A stretch of 64,000 nt of DNA from Rhodohalobacter halophilus. GTDB lineage: Bacteria; Bacteroidota; Rhodothermia; Balneolales; Balneolaceae. The notes beneath the pieces are model-generated. The model was not told the origin of the DNA. It saw only the letters and a list, made by a program, of their open reading frames with translations, and ran no database searches. Each line of letters starts with the position of its first letter. The stretch's first letter is position 1. Of the stretch, positions 52,228-60,868 are shown piece after piece. Location: contig NZ_MDWE01000005.1 of the NCBI RefSeq assembly GCF_001715195.1, forward strand, positions 1 to 64,000, given 5' to 3'. A program made the position numbers and the translations under genes.

Positions 52228-53796
52228 TTAATTTCTGAATTCGGGAATGATACGATGTAATGTTGCCTGCTCATAGGCATAAGCGATTTCGAGCAGAATA
52301 GGTTCACTCCAAGGCCTGCCAAAAAACGAAACACCAACAGGTAATCCATCGAGTTCACCCATCGGAACCGTGATGATTGGGTAACCAGCGCGGGCTGAAG
52401 GTGAACTGGAGGAGAGGGCAAAGTTATCGCCCAATGTGAGGTCTGTTTTCCATGCAGGTGAACCGGTTGGGGAGACAAATGCGTCCAGATTTTGTTCATC
52501 CATCACCTTGTCAATTCCTTCATTACGGCTATGGCGCAGCATATTTTCGAGAGCTGCCTGATACTCTTCATTTTGCAGGTCTCCTTTTTCAGCAGCCATA
52601 AAGATCAGATTTCTGTCAAATCGCTCGGTCTCTTCGGGATTATTTCGGGTCATTTCAGCGAGCTCCTCAATACTGGAAACGGGAGCATCTTCACCCAGTG
52701 ATTCAAAATATTTATTTAGGCCGTCTTTAAATTCGTAAAGCAATACCTGAAATGCGTCGCCCCCTATGTTGGTCTCGGAGATTTGATCAATTTCAACGAC
52801 CTCTGCTCCAAGCTCCTCAAGTTTTTGAATGGTCTGATTCATCAAAGTATCAACCCGAAAATGATTTCCCATTGGCTGAGTGAAAAGTCCGATACGCTTA
52901 CCTTCCAGACCACCTTCATTCAAAAACTGTGTATAATCTTCGTGAATGTGTTCTTGGCTGTCTGATGTTTTAGCATCATCAGGGTCTACACCGGTGGCCG
53001 CACCCAGCAGAATGGCGGCATCGCGAACAGTACGCACCATAGGACCGGCACTGTCTGTGGTGTAGGAGATCGGGATAATTCCGCTTCGGCTCCAAAGCCC
53101 GACTGTTGGTTTAAACCCAACAATTCCGTTGGCGTTGGACGGACAGACGATTGACCCGTTGGTTTCGGTGCCAATTGTTAACGTTGCCAGATTTGCCGAT
53201 GCAGCCACACCGGACCCTGAACTTGAACCGCACGGATTTCGGGTGATATCGTAAGGATTGTTCACCTGTCCGCCCAAACCGCTCCATCCGCTGGAGGAGA
53301 GGTTACTGTGGAAGTTTGCCCATTCACTCAGGTTTGCTTTGGCCAGGATAATAGCCCCTTCTTCGCGTAATCGTTTGACGATATAAGCGTCTTCGGATGG
53401 AACCGATCCTTCCATAAAACGGGATCCTGCTGTTGTCTGCATATCCGTGGTATTGATATTGTCCTTCAGAATGATGGGAACTCCGTGCAGCGGTCCACGT
53501 ACGTTTCCATCACGCCGTTCACGGTCAAGTTCATCGGCAATTTCCAGAGCGTTGGGGTTTACGGTCAGGATGGAGTTTAAACCCGGTCCGTTACGATCAA
53601 TTGCTTCAATTCTATCCAGATAAGCTCGTGTTACCTGAGAAGCGGTTAAGTTTCCATTACTGTATCGTTCCTGCAGTTGATCTACCGTAATTTCTTCCAG
53701 GTCAAGCAGGTCGTAAAGAGATTCATTACCGGACTGTGAGCATGCAGAGATAAATAGAAAAACAAGTACCGAATAGATAAGCAGTCGAATATTCAT
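52228..53796 (-). CDS. Lipoprotein amidase (amidase-signature family)
   Basis: From ATG 53796 the 522-residue protein starts with a lipoprotein signal (MNIRLLIYSVLVFLFISAC); the longer frame from 53865 would hide it. The amidase-signature triad is visible: Lys in VPIILKDNINT (about 103), and the serines in the GSSSGSGVAASANLATLTIG loop (about 180-200) with TNGSIVCPS. It hydrolyses amides, ammonia or acylated amines outside the cytoplasm. The lipobox means it is membrane-anchored, unlike GatA, and there are no gatB/gatC genes. Many Bacteroidota carry such secreted amidases of unknown substrate. It precedes fetAB on the same strand by 28 bases. Confidence 0.92.
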   Translation of the reverse strand: MNIRLLIYSVLVFLFISACSQSGNESLYDLLDLEEITVDQLQERYSNGNLTASQVTRAYLDRIEAIDRNGPGLNSILTVNPNALEIADELDRERRDGNVRGPLHGVPIILKDNINTTDMQTTAGSRFMEGSVPSEDAYIVKRLREEGAIILAKANLSEWANFHSNLSSSGWSGLGGQVNNPYDITRNPCGSSSGSGVAASANLATLTIGTETNGSIVCPSNANGIVGFKPTVGLWSRSGIIPISYTTDSAGPMVRTVRDAAILLGAATGVDPDDAKTSDSQEHIHEDYTQFLNEGGLEGKRIGLFTQPMGNHFRVDTLMNQTIQKLEELGAEVVEIDQISETNIGGDAFQVLLYEFKDGLNKYFESLGEDAPVSSIEELAEMTRNNPEETERFDRNLIFMAAEKGDLQNEEYQAALENMLRHSRNEGIDKVMDEQNLDAFVSPTGSPAWKTDLTLGDNFALSSSSPSARAGYPIITVPMGELDGLPVGVSFFGRPWSEPILLEIAYAYEQATLHRIIPEFRN

Positions 53797-53964
53797 ACAA
53801 TTTTGATCAGTTAAAGTATGGATGGAATAAAGCGATAATCGTTGATTGTAGCAACAATTCAACAAAATTGAAGTGGATGGGAATCAACTTTTACTTCTTT
53901 CCTGAAAGTTTTGCATTATAAAAACAGGTACGTTTAATAATATCAGACTCAAAAAAACAGATCG

Positions 53965-54984
53965 GTGGGCAAAAAAGTTACCCTCAAACACATCGCTGAA
54001 GCTTTAGGTGTTTCAACCATGACAGTTTCGCGTGCTCTGAACAATCGCTCAAACGTGGATGGTAAAACACGCGAACGCATTTTGCGGAAAGCGGAGAACA
54101 TGGGATACACACCGAACCGGGTGGCCAAAAGTTTGGTGTCGAGCAAGACGCAAACCATTGGAGTGGTTATTCCCGAAATTACACACGCTTTCTTTCCGGA
54201 AGTCGTTCGTGGAATTGAAGAGATTACCTATCAAACCGATTACCAGCTGATTTTGACGAACGCAAATGAGCAGTTTGATCGTGAGAAACACGCTATTCAG
54301 ACACTCAGATCTCAACAGGTGGATGGGATTTTAATCTCTTCATCACTTACCGAGAAAGATTACTCTTTTTATGAATCGATACTGGAAACGGGAACCAGGC
54401 TGGTTTTTTTTGATCGCTGTATCCATGGATTGGGTGCAAGCTGTGTGCATGTGAATGACAGGGAAAGCTCGGAAGCGATTACCAACCACTTGATTGAAGA
54501 GCACGGATATCAAAAAATTGCGCATTTTTGTGGCCCTCGGCATGTGACCATCGGAAAAGAGCGATACCTTGGATATAAGAGAGCATTAGAAAATCACGGT
54601 ATTGTAATCAATGAAGATTGGATTATCGAGTCAGGATTTAAAGAAGAGGGTGGGTATAATGCCATGCAAAAACTTCTCGACTTACCGGTGTCAGCTCGAC
54701 CCGAAGCGGTTGTCTGTGTGAATGACCCGGCTGCATTTGGGGCGATGGAGGCAGCTACCGAATTGGGATTGAAAATTCCTGAGGACCTTGCCATTACCGG
54801 TTTTTCAGATGAGATCCGCGCTCCGCTTGTATCCGCTCCGCTTACAACGGTTCATCAGCCGGCATACGAAGTAGGTAAGCGGGCAGCCGAAAAACTATTA
54901 AAAATTATCGAGAACGAGGGTGAGCCTGCTGAAGATATAGAAATTGAAGCCACGTTGAAAATTCGTCGATCCTGTGGGTGTTAA
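53965..54984 (+). CDS. LacI-family transcriptional regulator of the galactan locus
   Basis: The 339-residue protein starts at GTG 53965 with the LacI helix-turn-helix and hinge: KKVTLKHIAEALGVSTMTVSRALNNRSNVDGKTRERIL, then YTPNRVAKSLVSSKT. The periplasmic-binding-protein-like domain runs from TIGVVIPEITHAFFPEVVRGIEE to the C-terminal IRRSCGC. A CysGlyCys end is common in Bacteroidota LacI proteins. It sits directly upstream of the GH53/GH2 genes, and a matching CG-centred palindrome overlies the expected start of their transcription. It probably represses them until a galactose-derived ligand binds. The ligand is inferred, not seen. Confidence 0.93.
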   Translation: MGKKVTLKHIAEALGVSTMTVSRALNNRSNVDGKTRERILRKAENMGYTPNRVAKSLVSSKTQTIGVVIPEITHAFFPEVVRGIEEITYQTDYQLILTNANEQFDREKHAIQTLRSQQVDGILISSSLTEKDYSFYESILETGTRLVFFDRCIHGLGASCVHVNDRESSEAITNHLIEEHGYQKIAHFCGPRHVTIGKERYLGYKRALENHGIVINEDWIIESGFKEEGGYNAMQKLLDLPVSARPEAVVCVNDPAAFGAMEAATELGLKIPEDLAITGFSDEIRAPLVSAPLTTVHQPAYEVGKRAAEKLLKIIENEGEPAEDIEIEATLKIRRSCGC

Positions 54985-55010
54985 TTCAGTAATCACTCAC
55001 CGATAAATTC

Positions 55011-55039
55011 TTGAAAGATTCACTATTTGTAGTATATTG
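55011..55039 (+). promoter_or_regulatory. Promoter of the galactan operon
   Basis: TTG (55011-55013) is followed by exactly 19 bases and TATATTG (55033-55039), near the Bacteroidota consensus. Transcription would start near 55045, inside the palindrome described next. Confidence 0.6.
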
Positions 55040-55044
55040 ATAGT

Positions 55045-55064
55045 AAATGTTAACGATAACATTT
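55045..55064. promoter_or_regulatory. LacI-type operator
   Basis: AAATGTTA-ACGA-TAACATTT is an almost perfect palindrome with the central CG typical of LacI-family sites. It lies between the promoter and the first structural gene, the right place for repression by the adjacent LacI protein. Confidence 0.75.
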
Positions 55065-55105
55065 TAGCGAAACAAAGTTCTTCAATTGCACTAACCGGTT
55101 GATTT

Positions 55106-56323
55106 ATGAGTCACTTACTATCGATAATCCTGCTATTGTTATCATTCAATGCATGTTCGTCTGATTCTTCCATTGGACCCCGGGTGAATGATGAAGGTCA
55201 GCCCGATGATTCAGATCCTGTTTTTTATTCTGCCGATGAATTTGTAATGGGGGCCGATCTCTCGTATGTGAATCAGGTATTGGATCACGGCGGAACTTAT
55301 TTTGTGGATGGTGAAGAGCAAAATCCATATCAGATTTTTGCCGACCACGGAACCAATACAGTTCGTCTGCGTCTGTGGCACAATCCCGAGTGGGTTCAAA
55401 CCGAAGTGTACAACGATGACGATAAACCTCTTTACAGCGGATTTGATGATGTGAAACGAAGTATGAAGGAGGCGAAAGCGCAGGGGATGGCAGTCAATCT
55501 CGATTTTCACTACTCCGATATCTGGGCCGATCCGTCGCACCAGGATATTCCTCAAGCCTGGATGGAGATAACGGATTTAGAGGTGTTGAGAGATTCAGTT
55601 TATAACTACACGTATGAAACTCTTTCAAAATTGAATGCTGAAGGGTTAATGCCGGAATTTGTTCAGGTTGGCAATGAGACCAATTGCGGGATGATGTACA
55701 CCAATTCTCCGGAAAATTTTCCACCGCTGAACGGATGTGATGGGCATTGGGAAAATCTCGGGGCCGTAATCAATAGCGGGATTGAGGCGGTTCGGGATGC
55801 AGGCGCAGAATCTGAAATCAATCCAAAGATTATTCTCCACATAGCTCAGCCCGAAAATACAGAGTGGTGGTTTGAAAACATTACCTCATCCGGGGGTGTT
55901 TCAGACTTTGATATAATCGGTCTATCATATTACAGTCAATTCTCTGATACTCCGCTAAATGAACTGAGCGGCTACATTCAATCTTTTCGAACCACGTTTG
56001 AAAAAGATGTCATGATTGTAGAGACGGCTTATCCGTGGACGCTTGAGAATGCCGACAACTACACCAATATTTTTGGGGAGGATTCGGTTGAGTCCGGCTA
56101 TCCCGCTACAAAAGAGGGTCAGCTTCAATACTTGGTTGATTTGACAAAAGCTGTAATTGAGGGAGGCGGAAGCGGCGTGATGGTTTGGGAGCCGGCCTGG
56201 ATCACATCCGACATGAAAGACCTCTGGGGAACGGGATCTTCTTGGGAAAACAACGCTTTCTTTGACTACGATGGAGATCTCCATCAGGGCATCAATTTTA
56301 TGACAAACGACTACGAACTGTAA
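55106..56323 (+). CDS. GH53 endo-beta-1,4-galactanase, lipoprotein
   Basis: The 405-residue protein has a lipoprotein signal (LLSIILLLLSFNAC). The mature domain is GH53: FVMGADLSYVNQVLDHGG, DHGTNTVRLRLWHNPEW, VNLDFHYSDIWADPSHQDIPQAW, the acid/base glutamate in FVQVGNETNCGMMY (about residue 190) and the nucleophile in VMIVETAYPWTL (about 300). The domain closes with a VMVWEPAWI strand. GH53 cleaves beta-1,4-galactan, the side chain of pectin type I. The lipoprotein anchor places it on the cell envelope, likely the surface. It is the first gene of the LacI-controlled operon. Confidence 0.95.
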   Translation: MSHLLSIILLLLSFNACSSDSSIGPRVNDEGQPDDSDPVFYSADEFVMGADLSYVNQVLDHGGTYFVDGEEQNPYQIFADHGTNTVRLRLWHNPEWVQTEVYNDDDKPLYSGFDDVKRSMKEAKAQGMAVNLDFHYSDIWADPSHQDIPQAWMEITDLEVLRDSVYNYTYETLSKLNAEGLMPEFVQVGNETNCGMMYTNSPENFPPLNGCDGHWENLGAVINSGIEAVRDAGAESEINPKIILHIAQPENTEWWFENITSSGGVSDFDIIGLSYYSQFSDTPLNELSGYIQSFRTTFEKDVMIVETAYPWTLENADNYTNIFGEDSVESGYPATKEGQLQYLVDLTKAVIEGGGSGVMVWEPAWITSDMKDLWGTGSSWENNAFFDYDGDLHQGINFMTNDYEL

Positions 56324-56334
56324 TCATACACGCT

Positions 56335-58722
56335 ATGCGAAACATCACCCTACTTTTTTCTCTCCTGTTACTAATTGCGGGATGCAGCGCCGAATCGGAT
56401 ACAACAGAATATTACGACCCGACAACCATCAATTTTAACAAAGACTGGGAGTTTGTAAAGGATATCGATCCGGAGGTTACTGAAGATTATTTCAATCGAA
56501 ATTCGCAGATTGCTTGGGAAGCGGTTTCTTTGCCACATACTGCCAACATCGAACCGCTGGTCATATCGGATCAACAGTGGCAGGGCGATGCGTTCTACCG
56601 AAAGTTTTTTGAGATCAATCAGGATCAGGCCGAAAAGCATATCGCACTTCGATTTCATGGCGCGATGCACGAGGCGGATGTGTGGCTGAACGGGGAGATG
56701 ATCCAAACTCACAAAGGCGGGTATCTTCCATTTGTGGTGGATATTACCGACAGAGTGGATGTGGACAGTGAAAATGTTCTTCTGGTCAAACTGAATAATG
56801 AAAACAATCCCACCATACCGCCCGGTAAACCGATAGAAACGCTCGATTTTAACTGGTTCAGCGGACTTTATCGGAATGTGGATTTGCTGGTGGATGAGAA
56901 ATTGCAAATTACCGATCCGATTGCAGCCGATCGGGTTTCAGCGGGCGGCGTCCGGGTAAACTACACGGATGTATCGGATGAATCTGCAGTAACGAATATT
57001 CAGGTTGATGTTGAGAATTTTGACCAGGCGGCCAGAAATGGAGTTATCAAAATTGTTCTAAAAGACAAAGAGGGAGAGATTGTAACGGAACGGGTCTCGG
57101 ATGAAGTGGAGATCGGGGCCGGAGATTATCATCTGTTTCAACAATCGATTACAATAGAGAATCCGGACTTATGGTCACCCGGCTCGCCCTCTCTTTACAC
57201 GCTTTCCATCGAGTTGTTTGAAGGTGGGGAAGCAATCGATTTCTGGCAGAAGCGGATCGGTATTCGTACGATCGAATTTACGGACGATCATCAGTTTGTG
57301 CTAAACGGGGAACCCCTTCAGCTGCGCGGCACCAACCGGCATCAATCGTATCCGTACATCGGATACGCGCTTTCAGAAAATGCTCAATTCCGGGATGCGT
57401 ATAAAATCAAAGAGGCCGGGTTCAACTTTATCAGGATTGCACACTATCCGCCGGATCCTGCATTTTTGGAAGCCGCCGATGAACTCGGGCTACTGTTTAT
57501 GAACGCCATCCCCGGCTGGCAGTTTTTCGGTGATGCGGAATTCCAGGAACTGGCTCTCCGTGATGTACGTGAGATGATTCGTCGCGACCGCAATCATCCA
57601 AGTATTATAATCTGGGAAGCCTCGCTGAATGAGTCGGATATGCCTGAATCGTTCATGGAAAAGGCGCACGACATTGTACATGAGGAGCTTCCCTTTGAGG
57701 ATACCTACAGCAGCGGCTGGATTGATCACGCCTACGACATCTTTATTCCGGCACGGCAGCACGCCTCACCACCGGAGTACTGGGCGAGTTATCCGCAGGA
57801 GAAACCGCTATTTATTGCCGAGTATGGCGATTGGGAATACTACGCTCACAATGCCGGATTTAACCAGGATGCCTATGAAGATCTTCAGGAAGAAGAGCGG
57901 AATTCACGACAGCTTCGGGGCGACGGACAGGTTCGGCTGGCTCAGCAGGCGCTCAACTTTCAGGAAGCGCACAACAGCAACCTTCAAGGCTGGGCGTTTG
58001 GTGATGCCAACTGGGTGATGTACGACTACAACCGCGGTTACGATGTGGATCTGGAAGCATCGGGAATTCGGGATATTTTCAGGCTGCCCAAGTTCACCAA
58101 CTACTTTTATCAGAGTCAGGTCGAACCCAGCATGGATCCGGCTGCAAAGTTCAACCGGCCGATGATCTATATCGCCAATTACTGGCATGATCCTGATTAT
58201 ACAACGGCTAAAATATACAGCAATACCGAGGAGGTTGAGCTGTTTTTGAACGGAGAATCCCTTGGGAGAAAATCACCGGACAGCGACCGGGTATCGACAC
58301 ATCTGAATCATCCGCCATTTACCTTTGATCTTGAAGAGTTCGAACCCGGCACATTACGGGCAGTGGGATACATTAACGGAGAGATTGTTACCGAAACAGA
58401 ACGATCTACGCCTGGAGAGCCGGCTACCGTTAAACTGGAGTACGATCGCAGCGGCAGAAATCTAACCGCAGGACAGAATGATGTTGTGTTCATATACGCC
58501 TCCATTGTGGATGAAAACGGCACAACAATTCCCATCACAGATCAGGAAGTACATTTTGAGGTGGAGGGAGACGCTGAGTTGATCGGGTACAATCCGATTA
58601 AAGCGGAGGCCGGAATCGCAACCATACTGCTTCGGGCCGGAGAAAGTTCAGGTATAGTGGCAGTTGAAGCGTACTCTGATGGATTAGCTTCCGCCCGTTT
58701 AGACATTGAAGTTGAAGAGTAA
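56335..58722 (+). CDS. GH2 beta-galactosidase, lipoprotein
   Basis: The 795-residue protein has a lipoprotein signal (LLFSLLLLIAGC). It follows the GH2 layout: the sugar-binding domain (VSLPHTANIEPL, DAFYRKFFEINQ, FHGAMHEADVWLNGEMIQTHKGGYLPF), the Ig-like middle, and a TIM barrel with RGTNRHQSYPYIGYAL and ESNDMPESF (acid/base glutamate in WEASLNESDMP). Its nucleophile region is FIAEYGDWEYYAHN. The C-terminus adds Ig-like domains (about 600-795). With GH53 it would release galactose from galacto-oligosaccharides. It starts 12 bases after the first GH53. Compared with E. coli LacZ it is shorter and secreted. Confidence 0.95.
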   Translation: MRNITLLFSLLLLIAGCSAESDTTEYYDPTTINFNKDWEFVKDIDPEVTEDYFNRNSQIAWEAVSLPHTANIEPLVISDQQWQGDAFYRKFFEINQDQAEKHIALRFHGAMHEADVWLNGEMIQTHKGGYLPFVVDITDRVDVDSENVLLVKLNNENNPTIPPGKPIETLDFNWFSGLYRNVDLLVDEKLQITDPIAADRVSAGGVRVNYTDVSDESAVTNIQVDVENFDQAARNGVIKIVLKDKEGEIVTERVSDEVEIGAGDYHLFQQSITIENPDLWSPGSPSLYTLSIELFEGGEAIDFWQKRIGIRTIEFTDDHQFVLNGEPLQLRGTNRHQSYPYIGYALSENAQFRDAYKIKEAGFNFIRIAHYPPDPAFLEAADELGLLFMNAIPGWQFFGDAEFQELALRDVREMIRRDRNHPSIIIWEASLNESDMPESFMEKAHDIVHEELPFEDTYSSGWIDHAYDIFIPARQHASPPEYWASYPQEKPLFIAEYGDWEYYAHNAGFNQDAYEDLQEEERNSRQLRGDGQVRLAQQALNFQEAHNSNLQGWAFGDANWVMYDYNRGYDVDLEASGIRDIFRLPKFTNYFYQSQVEPSMDPAAKFNRPMIYIANYWHDPDYTTAKIYSNTEEVELFLNGESLGRKSPDSDRVSTHLNHPPFTFDLEEFEPGTLRAVGYINGEIVTETERSTPGEPATVKLEYDRSGRNLTAGQNDVVFIYASIVDENGTTIPITDQEVHFEVEGDAELIGYNPIKAEAGIATILLRAGESSGIVAVEAYSDGLASARLDIEVEE

Positions 58723-58738
58723 ACCAATAGGAGATGGT

Positions 58739-59845
58739 ATGATGAGTAAAAGTAGAAGATTTGGGGCAGTGATCACGGTTATTTTCCTGCTGTCTGTACA
58801 AATAGCAAATGGCCAGGAACAGGTTGAGATCAAACAACAGGCAGACATCACTTACGCAATCGGAGCAGACCTTTCATTTTTGAAAATGGCCGAGGAACAG
58901 GGTGTGGAGTTTAGGGATGAGGGTGTGGTGAAACCGGGTTTGGAAATCTTTTCCGATCACGGTTACAACTGGATTCGTTTGCGACTGTTTCACACCCCCG
59001 ATGAACTCCCGAACGATTTAGAGTACACTATTGAACTGGCTCAGGAGGCGAAAGAGTATGGGTTTAAATTTCTGCTCGACTACCACTATGCCGATAGCTG
59101 GGCCGATCCCGGTAAACAACCGATTCCCGCTGCATGGGAGGGACTTTCGGTGGATGTATTGGCTGATTCTGTTTACGAATACACCAAAAATACCATCACT
59201 GCTTTCCGTGAAGCAGGAGTGATGCCGGAGATGGTTCAGATCGGGAATGAAACCCGGAACGGGATGCTTTGGCCAACCGGTAAACTGCCCGAAAACTGGG
59301 ACAACTACGCAAATCTGACCAAAGCCGGGATTGACGGGGTGGATGCCGGACGAGGTCAGGAGGCTCGTCCCATCATCATGATTCACTACGATCAGGGTGC
59401 GGATAAAGTGGGAGCCCGGGCTTTTTATGAGAAGTTTGAATCGTACAATATTCCTTACGACATGATCGGCCTCTCGTACTATCCGTGGTGGCATGGAAAT
59501 CTGCTTGAATTCAGAGCCAATCTTCTTTCACTTGACCGCCATTTTGATAAGGATATCATGCTGGTTGAAACGGCGTACAACTGGCGCCCCAGCGAGTATC
59601 AAAACGCCAGAGCTCCATACCCAGAGACTCCGGAAGGTCAGGTTGAATTTCTTGAGTCTGTGAATGAGACGATGCTCAGCATCAACAGTGAAAAAATTAA
59701 AGGAATCATGTGGTGGGAGCCGGCTGTGATGGGCGGATTGCGATCGCGGGGATTTTTTGATGATGACGGCAATGCGCTGCCGGTAATCAACGTGTTTGAT
59801 AAATACAGGCTGGGTCGACTGGATAACGAGGGGATGCCGGATTAA
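58739..59845 (+). CDS. GH53 endo-beta-1,4-galactanase, second copy
   Basis: From ATG 58739, just after an AGGAG ribosome site (58729-58733), the protein has 368 residues with a signal peptide (FGAVITVIFLLSVQIANG) but no lipobox. GH53 features are YAIGADLSFLKMAEEQG, DHGYNWIRLRLFHTPDE, FLLDYHYADSWADPGKQPIPAAW, the acid/base EMVQIGNETRNGMLW and nucleophile DIMLVETAYNWRP. An upstream in-frame ATG at 58706 lies inside the GH2 gene and is rejected. The first GH53 is a lipoprotein and this one looks free or periplasmic, so the pair may act on polymer and oligomers respectively. Confidence 0.95.
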   Translation: MMSKSRRFGAVITVIFLLSVQIANGQEQVEIKQQADITYAIGADLSFLKMAEEQGVEFRDEGVVKPGLEIFSDHGYNWIRLRLFHTPDELPNDLEYTIELAQEAKEYGFKFLLDYHYADSWADPGKQPIPAAWEGLSVDVLADSVYEYTKNTITAFREAGVMPEMVQIGNETRNGMLWPTGKLPENWDNYANLTKAGIDGVDAGRGQEARPIIMIHYDQGADKVGARAFYEKFESYNIPYDMIGLSYYPWWHGNLLEFRANLLSLDRHFDKDIMLVETAYNWRPSEYQNARAPYPETPEGQVEFLESVNETMLSINSEKIKGIMWWEPAVMGGLRSRGFFDDDGNALPVINVFDKYRLGRLDNEGMPD

Positions 59846-59862
59846 CATAAGAAGACTACTAA

Positions 59863-60849
59863 ATGAAAGATGATCTGTCCATAGAAAAAGAGGTTGGTTC
59901 GGCTCCGCTAAACCGTGAAATGGTTTTGGTGAACAGCCGACTTATTGTGACTGTGCTTCCCGAAATGGGTGGGAAAATCTCAGGGATTGTACGAAGAAAG
60001 TCCGGTACTCAATTTCTTCATCAGACAGATGAAAACTATCAAAATGTTGAACTCCCGGCGTATGGACAGGATTTTCAGCTACCTTATGCGGCCGGTTTTG
60101 ACGACTGCTTCCCAACCGTTGCTCCCTGTTTGATCTCTTTAAATGGAGAGACTATCGAACTGCCGGATCACGGTGAACTTTGGAATTCAAGATGGGAAGT
60201 GGAACAAGCAGGTGCGGGTATGAAATTGACCACTTATGGAAAAAAGCTGAACTATCGTTTTTCAAAGTGGGTTCAGCTCGATGGTGATTCGCTGATAATA
60301 CGATACCGGGCGGAGAATTTAGGGAATTTCGCTATTCCGTTTATCTGGTCGTCTCATCCATTGTTAAATGTAAATCCTGGGGATGAACTGGTGCTGCCTC
60401 TAGAGCTGAATGAGATTTTGGTGGATGGAATGTCGGAAGAGGGAATCGGCAAGTTTGGTGATCGATTGTCGTGGCATGAGTTAAAAACAAAAAAGCTCCC
60501 GTTTGATCTATCGGTAGTACAGCCAAAAGAGACTGAGTTTGCAGGGAAATTTTTTTCGGAAAAACTACATACCGGCCGGACAGGAATCTACCGCAAGCAG
60601 ACAGATGAATCCCTCATTTTCGATTTTGATACGAATGTCATTCCCAATCTGGGAATCTGGCTCTGTTACGGTGGCTGGCCGGAAGATTCAGATGAAAAAG
60701 ATCTGACCGTTGCACTGGAGCCGTGCATCGGTCGCCCCGATAGTTTAAATAAAGCGATGGAGTGGGGTGAACATCTGGAGATTCAACCATCGCAAATGCG
60801 AGAGTGGTCTCTGAAAATCTCAGTCCAAGACGGAAAATTTAAAATATAG
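59863..60849 (+). CDS. Aldose 1-epimerase-like protein (galactose mutarotase superfamily)
   Basis: The 328-residue protein has the beta-sandwich layout of the galactose mutarotase superfamily: MVLVNSRLIVTVLPEMGGKISGIVRRKSG at the N-terminus, AGFDDCFPTVAPCLI, FIWSSHPLLNVNPGDELVLP and LALEPCIGRPDSLNKAMEWG-like C-terminal strand with the catalytic-type glutamate. The sequence is less canonical than GalM: the HGxxHG histidine loop is not evident in full, though DHGELWNSRWE occupies that place. It has no signal peptide. The position between GH53 and the transporter suggests that it interconverts galactose anomers before galactokinase. An unrelated sugar-binding role remains possible. Confidence 0.82.
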   Translation: MKDDLSIEKEVGSAPLNREMVLVNSRLIVTVLPEMGGKISGIVRRKSGTQFLHQTDENYQNVELPAYGQDFQLPYAAGFDDCFPTVAPCLISLNGETIELPDHGELWNSRWEVEQAGAGMKLTTYGKKLNYRFSKWVQLDGDSLIIRYRAENLGNFAIPFIWSSHPLLNVNPGDELVLPLELNEILVDGMSEEGIGKFGDRLSWHELKTKKLPFDLSVVQPKETEFAGKFFSEKLHTGRTGIYRKQTDESLIFDFDTNVIPNLGIWLCYGGWPEDSDEKDLTVALEPCIGRPDSLNKAMEWGEHLEIQPSQMREWSLKISVQDGKFKI

Positions 60850-60868
60850 AAACTAACAAAATAAACTT

